DNA of 64,000 bases from positions 10,354,001-10,418,000 of the forward strand of contig NC_068974.1 of the NCBI RefSeq assembly GCF_016808095.1. The letters run 5' to 3'. The notes beneath the pieces are model-generated. The model did no database searches. It worked only from the letters and a program-made list of their open reading frames with translations, and was not told where the DNA came from. This document shows, in pieces, positions 45,386 to 57,204 of the stretch. This stretch comes from Vigna angularis (lineage: Eukaryota; Streptophyta; Magnoliopsida; Fabales; Fabaceae). Both the position numbers and the translations under genes were made by a program. The stretch's first letter is position 1; each line of letters begins with the position of its first letter.

Positions 45386-46290
45386 CAGTAAACGCGCACA
45401 ATGCAGAAACGTAATTGCAGTGAATTAGAATGCACAAATTAAACTTAAGCATAAAACGCAAACCCAGAAACACAAACTTGAATGGAACCAGCGACTGAAA
45501 GCATGCATGAACAATAAAATCCTTCCATGGCAGCGTGAAATAGATGATGAACAGTAAAACTTGCAGCACAATGAACAGTAAAAGCATAAAATGAATAAGA
45601 AACTTGAGTGGAGAAACAGATTCAACTAGAAAATTTCAAAGAGATTGAGTTCAATACATGAAAATGGGAAAGAAACCAAAACCTAAACCTCCCTAAAGGG
45701 GAGGAAGAAGAAGAGCTCCCTGGTTCTGATCATTCGGTGCCACACAGATCATTCGGTGAATGAAATGCAGCATGTTCAGTAGAGGCTTCCAGTAGTGATT
45801 TCTCAACTCGTTCGATAGTGACTTTGGCAGACCGTTCGTTGACGCTCGGTTTGTAGTGGTCGGCCTAATTCGCTGGGCCGGACGGAAGATGATGTCGTCT
45901 TCGCTTCGTTGGCCAACGTCAGACGAACGTTGTTCGACGGCCGTGAATCGGAACCGGTTGGAGGGGTTGAATAGCTCCGACACGGCCTTCAACGTTGTTC
46001 GACGGCCCTCCGGCAAGCACTCCGTCGAACCTCTCTCTCTCGAACTCCGTTTCTCCAACTCTCTCGGCCTCTCTCTCTAGGTCACACTCTCCTTCTTAAC
46101 CTTCGCGCTTCTCTCTCTACAATTCTTCCAAATGAATTTGAAATTTGAAACGCCAACTTGAAAACCCTGCCCACCCCCTTTCCACGTCATATTTCATTTG
46201 CTTTTTGATTTTCCACGTGGACCACTCCCATTTAGACACATGTCCCATGTCTAAATGTTGTCAAAAGAGATTGTTCAAGTATCATTTTCC
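45386..46290 (-). other. GC-rich leader-like block, probably retroelement LTR or UTR
   Basis: 45690-46080 is rich in CTCTCT and in TTCGACGG/CCGTCGAA strings. GTTGTTCGACGGCC occurs at 45929 and 45992. Open frames on both strands (for example 45693-46058 minus) lack domains. It ends near 46290, where unit B homology starts. It is probably one element with the ACCGAACGGT array; its borders were not found. Confidence 0.35.
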
Positions 46291-46992
46291 TTTGTTAAAT
46301 GACAACCTTATAATATTAGTCATACGTGAACACTTATAATTGTTGCAGAGTGGATAATCAATTGATATTATAATGATGTGATTTTATAGGGTAATATTGT
46401 TATCCCTCTTAATTATGTAAGAAAGTAATATTTAAATTATGAAAAAATTATTAAGATGATATTTTGTAAAACACAAATATGAAAACTTTTTGTCATTTAA
46501 AATTATAAGTAATAATTTCTTCAAATTTTATTTGCAGCGACAGTTGAGTGAAAAGAATTTCTTGTAAAACAATTATGTAATATTTCTATAAAGTATAACG
46601 ACAGAAGTGAATACCAAAAAATAAGACAATTAGTTGAGTTATGTTTTTTTCTATATCATTAAATCCCAATGATTTTACAACAAATGGAATTACCTGCAAT
46701 TATATTTATAAATTTATTCCAAAAGCATTTATCTATTTCTTTGCATTACTATTTCTATAATAAAAATATTAAAAATAAAATATTTTTAAAACAAGTTTTA
46801 GAATATTATTAAGTTTTTTTAACATTGTAAACATCTAAATATGTATACTATTTTCAATATAATTTATAGTATCCTAAATATTCTCTTAAATCATTTTATT
46901 AAAATTCTCTACGAAATTTAATGGTAGTTAGATATACTCAAATGATTATATATATTAAAACATATAGTATATTATATTATTAATTTATCATC
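46290..46992 (-). repeat. CX3C-peptide unit B, tail
   Basis: Paralogous in the same orientation to 59640-59940 of unit C and inverted to 24863-25069 plus 28144-28580 of unit A. No gene. Confidence 0.8.
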
Positions 46993-49540
46993 ATTAATAT
47001 GACATCCCAAAATATTATATACACATATAATATAATAGGATTCAGTTATTATAATATGTAAAAGCAGTCGAGAGATAGATGTAATGGTATTTAAATATGT
47101 ATACAGTCATCCAAAAGATAGAGGGAATTAAAACGAAATCAAACTTGAGTACAAGTTTCCAAAGTTCTCCAAAATACAAGGCTATTGAAATTTTAAAGAG
47201 ACCTAAAATGTTTTCTAAAAGTGTAGAACTATATAAAATAAAAGCTAGGAGTTTTTCAAAATAACACGCTAATCAACTAAGAGTTAGTAGAGGGCCTAAG
47301 TACTAGGGGCTGGGTCTTCTTCAACCTCCAAATCTTGCTCCAATGGTACATCATCACCTACTGCTCACATCCAAAGGATTGGATGATCATCGCAAGGGAG
47401 AAGACAAACACATGCAACACGTATAATGCAAGGGTGAGCTAGGTCTCAAAACAAACATACAGATAATTTCAATTCAATCTAGCATTTCGAAGAACGTTCA
47501 TACACACATAAACATGTAAGTCATCCTAAACATAAATATTTATTTCACAAAACTCATTAAAGCAAGCATCCTATCATGTTAAGACTCCTAGACACGTTCG
47601 GACATAGAATGTATGTAGAGCTGGGACGGGTTGTGCACTTGTGATGGTCCCCACTGCTTTGCAAAGCCATTACCGAGGGGTTCCACCCGACCATACACAA
47701 GGCTAGTCTGTTACCGCGGAATAGACCTTAAGTGATAGCGCCTACCCTAGGACCTCCCACTACTCCCACCACACGCATCAATCCTCTCTAAGTGAGAATG
47801 AAAGACCGTTGGAGTGTTAGGGATAACCCCCATATGGAAGCCTCTCACATTCATTCAACACACTAACTGATCCCACCGAGAGATCTTAATTTCATATTCA
47901 ATCCGACCACTTTAAATCACATGAGATTCCTCTTGGATCATTAATGTACCTCATAAACCACTTTGATTCATCAAACATAAAATTTCATAATCATTCAAGT
48001 GCATTCTTACTATATTGTCTCATACCAAACCCATACACCATCATACAACATCAACCATGTCATAAAAACAACTCATACATTACATACTTTCACAAAACCA
48101 TCACTTATTAACACAAATTTCTTTAGGACTTTTAATTATCAATACTTAAGTAATTCAAACAGCTTGGAGACCCTCACCAATGGCTCCGGAAGGGTCAAAA
48201 ACCCCCAGAACGACCTAAAGAACGTCCAAAACGGACATCCAGAACCCCTAAAACCACCCAAAACTGTCCTGAATGATTTTCCGACGACAATAATCGATTA
48301 TCATATGTGATAATCAATTATTTGCCAGAGCTTTGAAGAGGATACAACTCTCTGACTAAAATAATCGATTATCAAGTGAGATAATCGATTATTCTTATCA
48401 ATTTTTGACAGCAACGTGATTTTTCTGGTTTTGGTGCATCTTAGACACTTTAATGAGTTTCAAACACTCCAAACTTGATCTATATGACGAAATAAACTTG
48501 TACAACTGATTCTAATACTTCCTAATCTTATTATCTAGTGATTTAATGTTGATTTAAACTTTAAACCCTCAATTTCATCAACCTAGGTACTCAATTCTGA
48601 ATCTACCACTTATAAATTATTTTTAACACTTTTAACACTCCTAATGAGTCAGAATTAACTTACCCAAGTTATCTAAACTGATCCTAACAGCCTGGAATAC
48701 AAAATTCAAATTTTGACTACCTTAGTTCTCTTCATAGGTTATAAACTTCAATGATTCACATGGTTATTTCCTAATAAATTATTTAACAGAATTCATTTCT
48801 TCTAAGCATTCAAAATTATCACAACATTGTATCAATACGAGTTCCTAATCATCCATTTCACAGTTCATATCAATATCAACCAGCAGTACACGATCAAATG
48901 GGCAAAATCACAAGTTTTCAAATTTTTCTTAATTAAAATCCAACCCATAAACTTTACATGCACTGTATCACTATATCTACTAAATCTAACTCATACAAAT
49001 TCAAGAATTTCACATAACAGCACAAAAACCCCAGCTCCCCTTACTTGGAAGTTGAGCAGTACAGCTTGCTAGAATACTTTAAACAGGACCCCACACAGCA
49101 GAGAACCAAACATGACCTACAGATCACCGCATTGGTGACAGCTAACAACTCTTAAAGCTAGAATAGGGCAAGGAATGAAAAGAAAAATACACAAGGCACA
49201 TGCAAGAGCAAAATCGCATGCCCTAATTTCAAGAACAGTGGAGGAAAAGGACAAAACCACTTACCCGCTATAGAACGCGAAACCGATCGGTTCAAGTCGA
49301 AGCTCTCGACTCCGGGAACGCAAAATCACCACCTAAATGACAATGCACAGGTCAAATTTCAAGATTTGGTAGAGAGAAGACAGAGAAAGTTAGGGCTTGA
49401 AATTTTTAGAGAGAGAAGCTCAGAAAATTAGAATCTGCTGAGCTCTTTCCTAAGGTCAGATTGACTTAGAGAGATGGGCCAGCTGTCCCACATAGGACCC
49501 AATGGCCCTTTTTTATAAATTTACAGGCCCTTACAATTAA
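46993..49540 (+). mobile_element. solo LTR (gypsy-type) inserted in unit B
   Basis: The insertion 46998-49535 (2538 bp) is flanked by ATTAA (46993-46997, 49536-49540). Unit C has the empty site CATCATTAACTTATC at 59933. It starts TATGACATCCCAAAA (canonical TGTGACATCCC with one change) and ends CCCTTACA. There is no second LTR, PBS or coding domain, so it is a solo LTR. It is homologous throughout to 60669-63265 (inverted). The 103-codon ORF at 47999 has a degenerate counterpart there but no recognisable motif. Confidence 0.85.
48283..48405 (+). repeat. ATAATCGATTAT stem-loop cassette in the solo LTR
   Basis: Two pairs of ATAATCGATTATCA and its inverse, at 48290-48325 and 48360-48394. At the same position the sister solo LTR has instead a TTCGCATAGCGCAC stem-loop. 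Confidence 0.85.
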
Positions 49541-49545
49541 CATGT

Positions 49546-49550
<5 letters not shown>

Positions 49551-49606
<56 letters not shown>
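49551..49606. repeat. (TA)n microsatellite
   Basis: About 28 TA units. Unit C has the corresponding tract at 59951-59996. Confidence 0.97.
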
Positions 49607-49611
<5 letters not shown>

Positions 49612-50045
49612 TCTTGTGTTATGAATATGTTAAAAAAACCAATAGTTTATTATAATTAATGTATGTTATTGTAAAATTCATATTTTACAAATAATACATT
49701 ATTACCAAAATAAAATATGGACCAAGTTAATTAGACATAATATTATTATTGTACGAGAAGTTAGCTTGTTTGGCTTATGGATAATTATTTAAAAAATAAA
49801 ATAAATTTTAAGTTTTTAAAAATTTGAATCTTTTTATTTAAGTTCTTTCTTTTAAATAATAGGAATTTAATTAAAATATTTTAAAAACGTAAGGAAAAAA
49901 CCTTCAAATGAAAATTTAATTAAAAAAATTATATAAAATACAACACATAATTAAATTAATAAATAAATATTATATTTCATGAAATTAAATATTTAATACC
50001 ATAAAATATATTTAATGAATATGTCCTAAACACAATGTTTTTATA

Positions 50046-50049
<4 letters not shown>

Positions 50050-50095
<46 letters not shown>
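50050..50095. repeat. (TA)n microsatellite
   Basis: About 23 TA units. Unit C has the corresponding tract at 60438-60483. Confidence 0.97.
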
Positions 50096-50100
<5 letters not shown>

Positions 50101-50908
50101 GGATGTCTTGATGGAAAAATTTTCCTATTAAAGAATGATAAATTTTTATTACTGCTATAGAATTTGAAACAGAAGATAATAAAATTTTTAGCACATATTT
50201 CTTAGTATAAGTAATAATTATTTTTAAACACGTTAGATCTGTTAAGAATATAAAAAATTATAAAATAATAATAATAATGTAACTTCACACTATTATTCGA
50301 ATGGACTCAGTTTTTTTTTCTTTTAGGATGTCGAAATAAGTTAAGGTATGTTACTTGGTTTTATAGTTAGAGTTTAGTTTAATTGAGTTAAGATATGTTA
50401 TGTGTCAAGCTAGGTTATCTTTAAAAGTAATTTAATCACAGTATCTATTAAATATATTTTTGACTTGAACTAAACTATTTTAAAATTTATAAAATACTAA
50501 AACTCTTAAAATTGTTACCTTAATTCAGATTACATTCTTTGGATAAATTTTTTTCTTAAAACACTATAATAACTAAGAAGGGATGTTACACATTCATAGT
50601 TTTAATTTATATTATATCTTAATACATTCCTCACACACCTTAAATATCACTACATTTTGTTAGAATACTTTGTAATTTTCTTCCTTAATGGAAAGTGATG
50701 ATAATGTTGTTAAAATAAATTTTTTAATTTTATTAATTTTATTAATACTCAAGTTTCAATAGTACAAAGGAAGACATAAAATGGAGGAAAGTAGTTACAA
50801 AATAAGTATGAAAATAATTCAACATTCTTTATCGATCAAGATTATTTCTGAAAATTGTGTAGGAATACAATTTCTTATATCAATTTTTCACTCAAAAGTT
50901 CTTAGAAA

Positions 50909-51382
50909 TTACAACTTTTTCGTACACTCTTCCATGCATGTATTCATCACGTTATTTGCAAGATCATGAGCGCCTGATAAGAAAGTAAAATCAATGGTTA
51001 AAATTATAAGCGATAAGAAAGCCAATTAACAAAGTTATGAAAAAAAATAATTAATAAAATAAAATCTAAATAAAAATGTAAAACTATTGAAACAAGTAAA
51101 TATTTTGAGATAGCACATACCAGTGTTGTAGGCAATGACCTTCATTAAGTCACAGCTAGTAAAACATTTAAATATAGGATCAGGGGATAATGTATTGCAG
51201 TGTGATTCACAATCTTTAATACATTTTTCATATTCAGAAGAGACTTTAGGTTTACATTTGAATGCACATTTAATACTGCATAAAGAAGCATCATTTTTGC
51301 TATTTAATTCAGCATGTGTAAAACTCAAAAGAATCATCACCATAACTAAAACTCCAATAGCTTTTATCTCAACTTTTTCCAT
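50909..51382 (-). CDS. CX3C-rich secreted peptide, unit B, apparently intact
   Basis: Exons on the minus strand are 51121-51382 (262 nt) and 50909-50973 (65 nt), with a 147-bp phase-1 intron (GT at 51120, AG at 50975-50974). They encode 108 residues. A signal peptide (EKVEIKAIGVLVMVMILLSF, cut probably after THA) precedes a mature region with ten cysteines: C-x3-C-x3-C-x10-C-x3-C-x3-C-x10-C-x3-C-x22-C-x3-C. Exon 2 supplies the last C-x3-C and a basic end (CTKKL). Exon and intron lengths equal those in unit A, and exon 2 is conserved in unit C, which supports the model. The repeated CX3C pairs suggest helical hairpins held by disulfides, as in thionin-like or hairpinin peptides; no family is claimed. 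No frame defect is seen. A TATA box lies at 51472-51466. Confidence 0.75.
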
Positions 51383-51449
51383 ATCTCTTTCTTAAGTTTT
51401 CTAAGGATTCAAAATATGAATAGAAGAAAAAGTCTTTGGTATTGTTTTA

Positions 51450-51985
51450 AGAAAGCTAACCATGAATTTATAGAGAAATAATTATTATACGTTTTTACAT
51501 TAAAAAATAATTAGTCAATAAAATTTATTTAAATAAAAATATTAATAACTTATTTATTATATAAAGATATAGTTACTTTATATGTAAAGTTTGACTATGT
51601 GTCATATTTAAAATCAAATATTTAAATATAGAAAGCTAAAAACGTAAGGAAAAAAATATTATACTTTTTCATTTTTAAGAATATTTAGTCAATAAAATAT
51701 ACTTTGACTTAATTATTTTGACTTTAAATATATTTAAGATATAATTACTTTAAATGTAAATTTTGACTATGTTTCATAATCAAAGTCCAATATTTAAATA
51801 TAGAAAGCTAAACACGTAAGGAAAAAATATATTATACTTTTTCATTCTTAAAAATATTTAGTCAACAAAATATATTTTAATTAGAAAAATATTATTATTT
51901 AACATATTGTTTATTATATAATTAATATATTCAATGAATGTAATTTTTGACTATGTCTCCTAAATTTTAAATGTAGTATTTAAAT
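51450..51985 (-). promoter_or_regulatory. triplicated upstream region of the unit B gene
   Basis: Three units of about 172-180 bp start with AGAAAGCTAA at 51450, 51630 and 51802 and share ATTTAGTCAA.AAAAT and TTTGACTATGT. The unit nearest the gene contains the TATA box; in the two others the corresponding text is CGTAAGGAAAAAA. Unit A has a similar region at 28780-29085. Confidence 0.65.
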
Positions 51986-52003
51986 AGTTTATTTAAAAGA
52001 TTA

Positions 52004-52209
<206 letters not shown>

Positions 52210-52679
52210 GGTTTGTTAACATGTACACCCTTTTTCAATCGGTACATTTTAGCATTGTGTACCGAGTTTTAATAGACAAAAATATCCTCATATATGAATT
52301 CTCTGTTTTAAGGTTAAGAGTATTTGAATAATTTTCATTCTCAAAACTAAAAAAAAAAACAAGAAACCTCAAACCCTTACTCACCTACCTCGTTCATTTC
52401 AACCATTTCCATTTCATCTCCCTCACTCCAACATTTTCTCTGTCATCCCTACGGTAGTCCCAACTGAGAAACTCATAAACACTCGTTGTTAAACAATTTC
52501 TTACAAAAAATAATTTTATAATGAGTTTTCATTTTATAATTTTTCTCTTATCTAGTTTTATCTAATTTTCACAAACATAATCGTTAAACAATTTCTTACA
52601 AATATTATTTACACTGAGTTTTCATTTTATAATTTTTGTCTTATCTAATTTTATCTAATTTTCACAAGCATAATGACAT

Positions 52680-52886
52680 ATGAAGAAATTCATAATTGGA
52701 CTTGAGGGTTTTTTTAGAGATGATGATTCAACCTCCGTAGATGCTGAAATTAGAGAGGTTAGTGAAGATGATGAAATTGAAGAGATATTGAATGAACTTT
52801 TTCTTGAAGACGAATATGCCAATGACTCAACTCTTTACAAATATAAATTGTTTAACCACAAGTGTATATCGGGTTCGCTAACTTGA
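52680..52886 (+). other. small acidic ORF inside the split element
   Basis: 68 codons from ATG 52680, with EVSEDDEIEEILNELFLEDE and ending in CISGSLT. It is the only open frame in the unique part between the TIRs. I do not recognise the product; it may be the start of a captured or former transposase gene, or chance. Confidence 0.3.
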
Positions 52887-53094
52887 ATTAGCAACAAATT
52901 GTGGTGTCGCGGGTTGCTGAGTGTGGGTAAGGGAAAGTATGTTGATGAGAGAGAAACAAATTGGATAAGTGAGGAAGGTAGATTTGGGTCAGGCGAGTGT
53001 TTATGATTTTTTCAGTTGGGACTACCGTAGGCATCACTACAGGAAAAACGTTAATTTCTGAAGGAATAATACCAACGGTCTTTGAGGCCTTCGG

Positions 53095-53190
53095 TAAAGT
53101 TGATTTACCGAAGGATGCACCGACTGTCATGTAAGTGGTTGATTACCGAAGGCTTTTTGAGTTTACCGAAGGCCCCATAGGCCGTCGGTA
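53095..53190. repeat. left subterminal repeats of the CACTA element
   Basis: GCCTTCGGTAAA, TTTACCGAAGGATG, ATTACCGAAGGCTT and TTACCGAAGGCC in both orientations; also GGCCGTCGGTA. Confidence 0.88.
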
Positions 53191-53859
53191 TAAGCATCGA
53201 CCTAGTGAAATGGAAATTTGGGATTTCCCTCTCCCATTCTCCAAATTTTACTTTCCACAGAAGCTTTCCCCCAATTTTTCGTCTCTCACCCCAAAACCCC
53301 CAAGCATCTTCCTCTAGCGTGTAAAAATAAACATTAACCCCTTTTTTGCTGCAATTACTATATCGACGTTAGGATAGTGCCAGTGAGGAGGGTGGTGGTT
53401 GCGGGACTACATTATTTCGAGGGGGTTGTTCGAAGGTGGTGGTCGCGACGTGACGACGGTGTTATGGCCACCTAAAGACGGTGTGCTCAGAACTTGAAGG
53501 AAATTGGTTGAGGGACTTCGTTGGATGGGTCATTGTGGGCTTATGTGGTTGTTGTGCTATACAAAGGTTGCCATCGTCAAGGGCTTTCTCGGTTGAGGTA
53601 AGTTGTGCGTTTAAAAATTCATTATGAGTTACAATGTTCTTGAATTTGTTTGATGTTCTTGTGGCAGCAGTGTATGATGTTGTTTGATTGAGAAAGTTTA
53701 TTGGTCTGTTGCCTTTGCTTCTAATGCGTGCAACTGTGTGCTCTAACTACGCAAAACTTCAACTACGAAGTGAACCTTTAATATTGATTGAATGGTTTAA
53801 AGTTTACTTAGTAGGACTTGTAGGTTACAAATTTTAGGTCTAAGTCTAAGTCCAACCAC

Positions 53860-54715
53860 CATAAAAAAAATAGTTATACTAACCACTTATATTGAGCAAT
53901 CCGTTTAATCGGTTTGATCTTAAATCAAGGGATTTGAGACGTTGAAGCCCACTTAGAGATGAGAGAAATTCATTGGAGAAACTGTTTCAAGTCAGCTTTA
54001 GGACTTGTAAAGTGGGTGGCCACGTAAATCCATCCTTCTTTGATAGAAACAAAATTGACAACATCTAATTATGAGTATACACACAAAATAAGGAGCATCC
54101 ATATTTGCATTGATTCGAATCTACTTCGGTAAAATAAAGAATAAGCATAACTAACCTAAACGCCAAAAAATAGTCTCATTCAACTAGTTCCCCTTCATCT
54201 CAAGAATCTCTAGAGACCTTATCTTTGATATATCTAGTAATATACATACTCATTACACTCATATATTTTCAACCAAAAAGCATGATGATGATTTGAGATG
54301 TAGGAAGTGTAACATACTAAGAATTGATCTTGGAGTCAATTCACTGTATCCTAAATTTAAAGACTTTAGAGAAGAAAGTCCACTAAGAATGCAATGTCAC
54401 TGTCATTGAAGTTGTTGTAAGACAAGTGAAGGACCTCAAGATTCTTCAACATAGAGCATAAACCTACAAGGTAAAGTATCTTACATTACATACGTATATA
54501 TATTATCCTGAAGCTTATCAGTATCCTTAGCTTTACAAATGAAGTGGGAAAATTATTCCACCTTGGATATGATTATCTGAGTCAAATTCATTGTCAGACA
54601 AATAGAGTTCTTCTAGAGATGTGAATCCCTCTTAGAGATGGCAAAATGTCATTAGTCAAATAGTTCCAACTTATGTCAAGGACTTCTAATCTAACCAACT
54701 TTGATGATAGAGTTT
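53860..54715 (-). pseudogene. captured LRR receptor-like protein fragment
   Basis: On the minus strand, leucine-rich repeats with the LxxLxxLxLxxN pattern appear in order: LVRLEVLDISWNYLTNDILP (near 54680), a following LEELYLSDN-like repeat after a small indel (near 54610), then after a gap LKNLEVLHLSYNNFNDSDIA (near 54430) followed, after a 1-nt shift, by LKSLNLGYSELTPRS (near 54340), RSLEILEMKGN (near 54200) and LQRLKSLDLRSNRLNGLLNI (near 53930). Intron-like stretches with GT/AG borders separate them. Stops and frame changes make it non-functional. The pattern is that of plant receptor-like proteins (RLP). The fragment lies in antisense inside a CACTA element without its own transposase, so capture by the transposon is the simplest account. 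Confidence 0.7.
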
Positions 54716-57143
54716 CAAAATCTAAAGGAATACACATGTGTTAGTACTCAAAGGTAGTAGAAGAAGCCAACCAATTCTGAAGTAAAAATTAAAAAGATGC
54801 TTATCACACATAGAATCAACAATTGATAGTGGCAGTTCCCTTATATGCCGAAAATTTCACTAATAATTGTTGCAGAATGGAGAAACAGCAGAGTAAAGGA
54901 TGGGTGGTTCAATTAAATGCATAAGAAAGTCCTAATCAACTAGACCTAGCTGCAGACTATCAACTAGGAGATATAAAGTGACCTAAAACCACTCAAAGAC
55001 TAAAGCACAGTGCAAAGCTCTACAAAAAACAGAAACAATGATAAAACTAGCAAAATGATCAACTCAACTACTCTAATTGAGATTTAATGATAATTTGTGA
55101 TTGTTAGCACTTGAAACATGTATGCATGTATCAAATACACTTGTCTCAAGCATTAAAATCAATAAATTTTTGCCAAAAAGAGTGTGCTCATGATCAAACC
55201 ATTAAAGTAAATGTCTTTTAGCACCTGTATAATGTTTCTTTTTCACATGTTTCAGTTCAAATCACAACCTAGCTTTTGTTACAACTCAAATCAATTACAA
55301 ATGCAAAAATTCAAAAATCAAAGTTGGATTCAACTTTGCACTAGAAAAAATGAACTGTAAATTGAGGTTTTGAGTTGTGAAATTATAGAACAGTGGTTAT
55401 AAGTCAAATTAGAATTTTAGAACAACTTTAAATCATCAAAACAAAGTCTTTTGAGCTATTTTTTGGCATAGAAATAGTAGATTCGAAAATTTGACCTTCT
55501 AACAGCTAATAATGCAGCAAATTAAATAACTACACACCTCATTCTATGTTATAATGATTCAAACAGCTAGCTATCCATGCAAATGACTGTAGAAAGTGCA
55601 AATACACTAAACTAAGCTTGAAAACAACAAGTAAGCATGGTCAAACTCGAACTGGACATTGCAAGGACATTTAACACGGTGAAAACCATTACTTTTTGAG
55701 TTAAAATAGAAGTGTAGTAGTGATTTTGAGTTGCAGGCTGTTTCTAACTCATTTTAGAGTTTAAAGACAATTAAAATCATCAAATAAAGTTACTTGAACA
55801 TTCAGTTGTGTGTTTAAATCACTTGCATATGTTTTTTAGTATCAAACCACCAAACTAGGGACTTTTTCTAGTGCATAATTTTTTTTCCAGCTAAGGTTTG
55901 ATTCTTTTCTCTAGTTGCAGTGCATTTGTAGTTAGGAGGGTGGTCCGTTAACATCATGGTGTGTGGACGTTGTTGTGAGGAGGGTTCTTGTCTTCATCAA
56001 GGGAGGCTCCTAGATGTGCAAAATAGTTTACTACTGCTAGGAATGTATTTTTGATTATGCTTATATGATGGAACCACTGTTAATAAATTGAAGTTGAAGA
56101 GGAACATTTTATATTTCATTGTGTGCGTTTTCTGCCTTAAATAAGCATGGATAGGAGTAATAATTTCGTAATTGTTACCCTCAGTCATTTTAAATCCATG
56201 AAGAACATAATAGCTCATCAAATCAGTAGCTTAATCCAATGAAAACTAAAACAAGGACCCGTTGAACGTTTTAGTATTGCAACATTTGAATCTGGTTTTG
56301 ATTTTTAATAATTTGATATATGCAAAGGAATTTTTGTTTGGACTGTCTGCTGCATGAGCTTTAAGGTCATGAGTTACTCTTCCTTGTAGTATAATTGCAC
56401 AAGAGTTGTAACCGGGAGAGTTATGTTCCTTCTTTGATAGCCAACCTATTACATTCAAATTATAACCTTCTTTACTAGTTTGGAACTAGAACAATGATAA
56501 TGTAACCATAAAGGTTTACCTTTGGCCAAAATAATTAACATACTGATGTGCAAACATATTTAAGGTTGTATGCCCTCTATGTGTAGAGTCCTTGTTGCTA
56601 TCATATCTCCTCCCTCTTTATTAGGTTTCCAGAGTACTAAGTCTTCTGTTGGTATGATTTAGATTCTGAAATCTAATTAGAAATCTTTAAATAAACTATG
56701 AAAATATTTATATGAATAAGTTGATGTTAAAATGTGAAAAATTCTAGACATAATGTATTAAAAATGAAATAATGAGGTGTGGTTAGAGTAAATAATGAGG
56801 AAATGCAGTATAGGTTAAAGAGCAAAAGAGCAAATGACTTAATGTCTCTGAATTGGAAGTTATATGATTAAGTAAATGATTCATGGATAAAATATTAGAG
56901 GAAAGACCATCTTATCCTTATTAATTTTTTATTTCTCTTCCACAAATTATTAAAGTGTTTTATTTAATTAAAGGGCTTGATTAATTAGTTAACAATTCGA
57001 GCTACTAGGAGCTAAATTCGAGACCTTTCAAAAGCTAGTTGAACTAGTTTTATTATCATTTGAAATGATGAACTACAAGTCTCATTTTGTTGGTGTAGAA
57101 ATCTCTGCATATGACAATCAAGTAATATTAGCCACCATAGAAT

Positions 57144-57204
<61 letters not shown>

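Noticed and set aside
47999..48310. 103-codon ORF with a similar ORF at 62017-62277 minus
   Set aside because: Both fall at the same place of two solo LTRs; conservation follows from LTR homology, and the translation has no domain and unequal ends.
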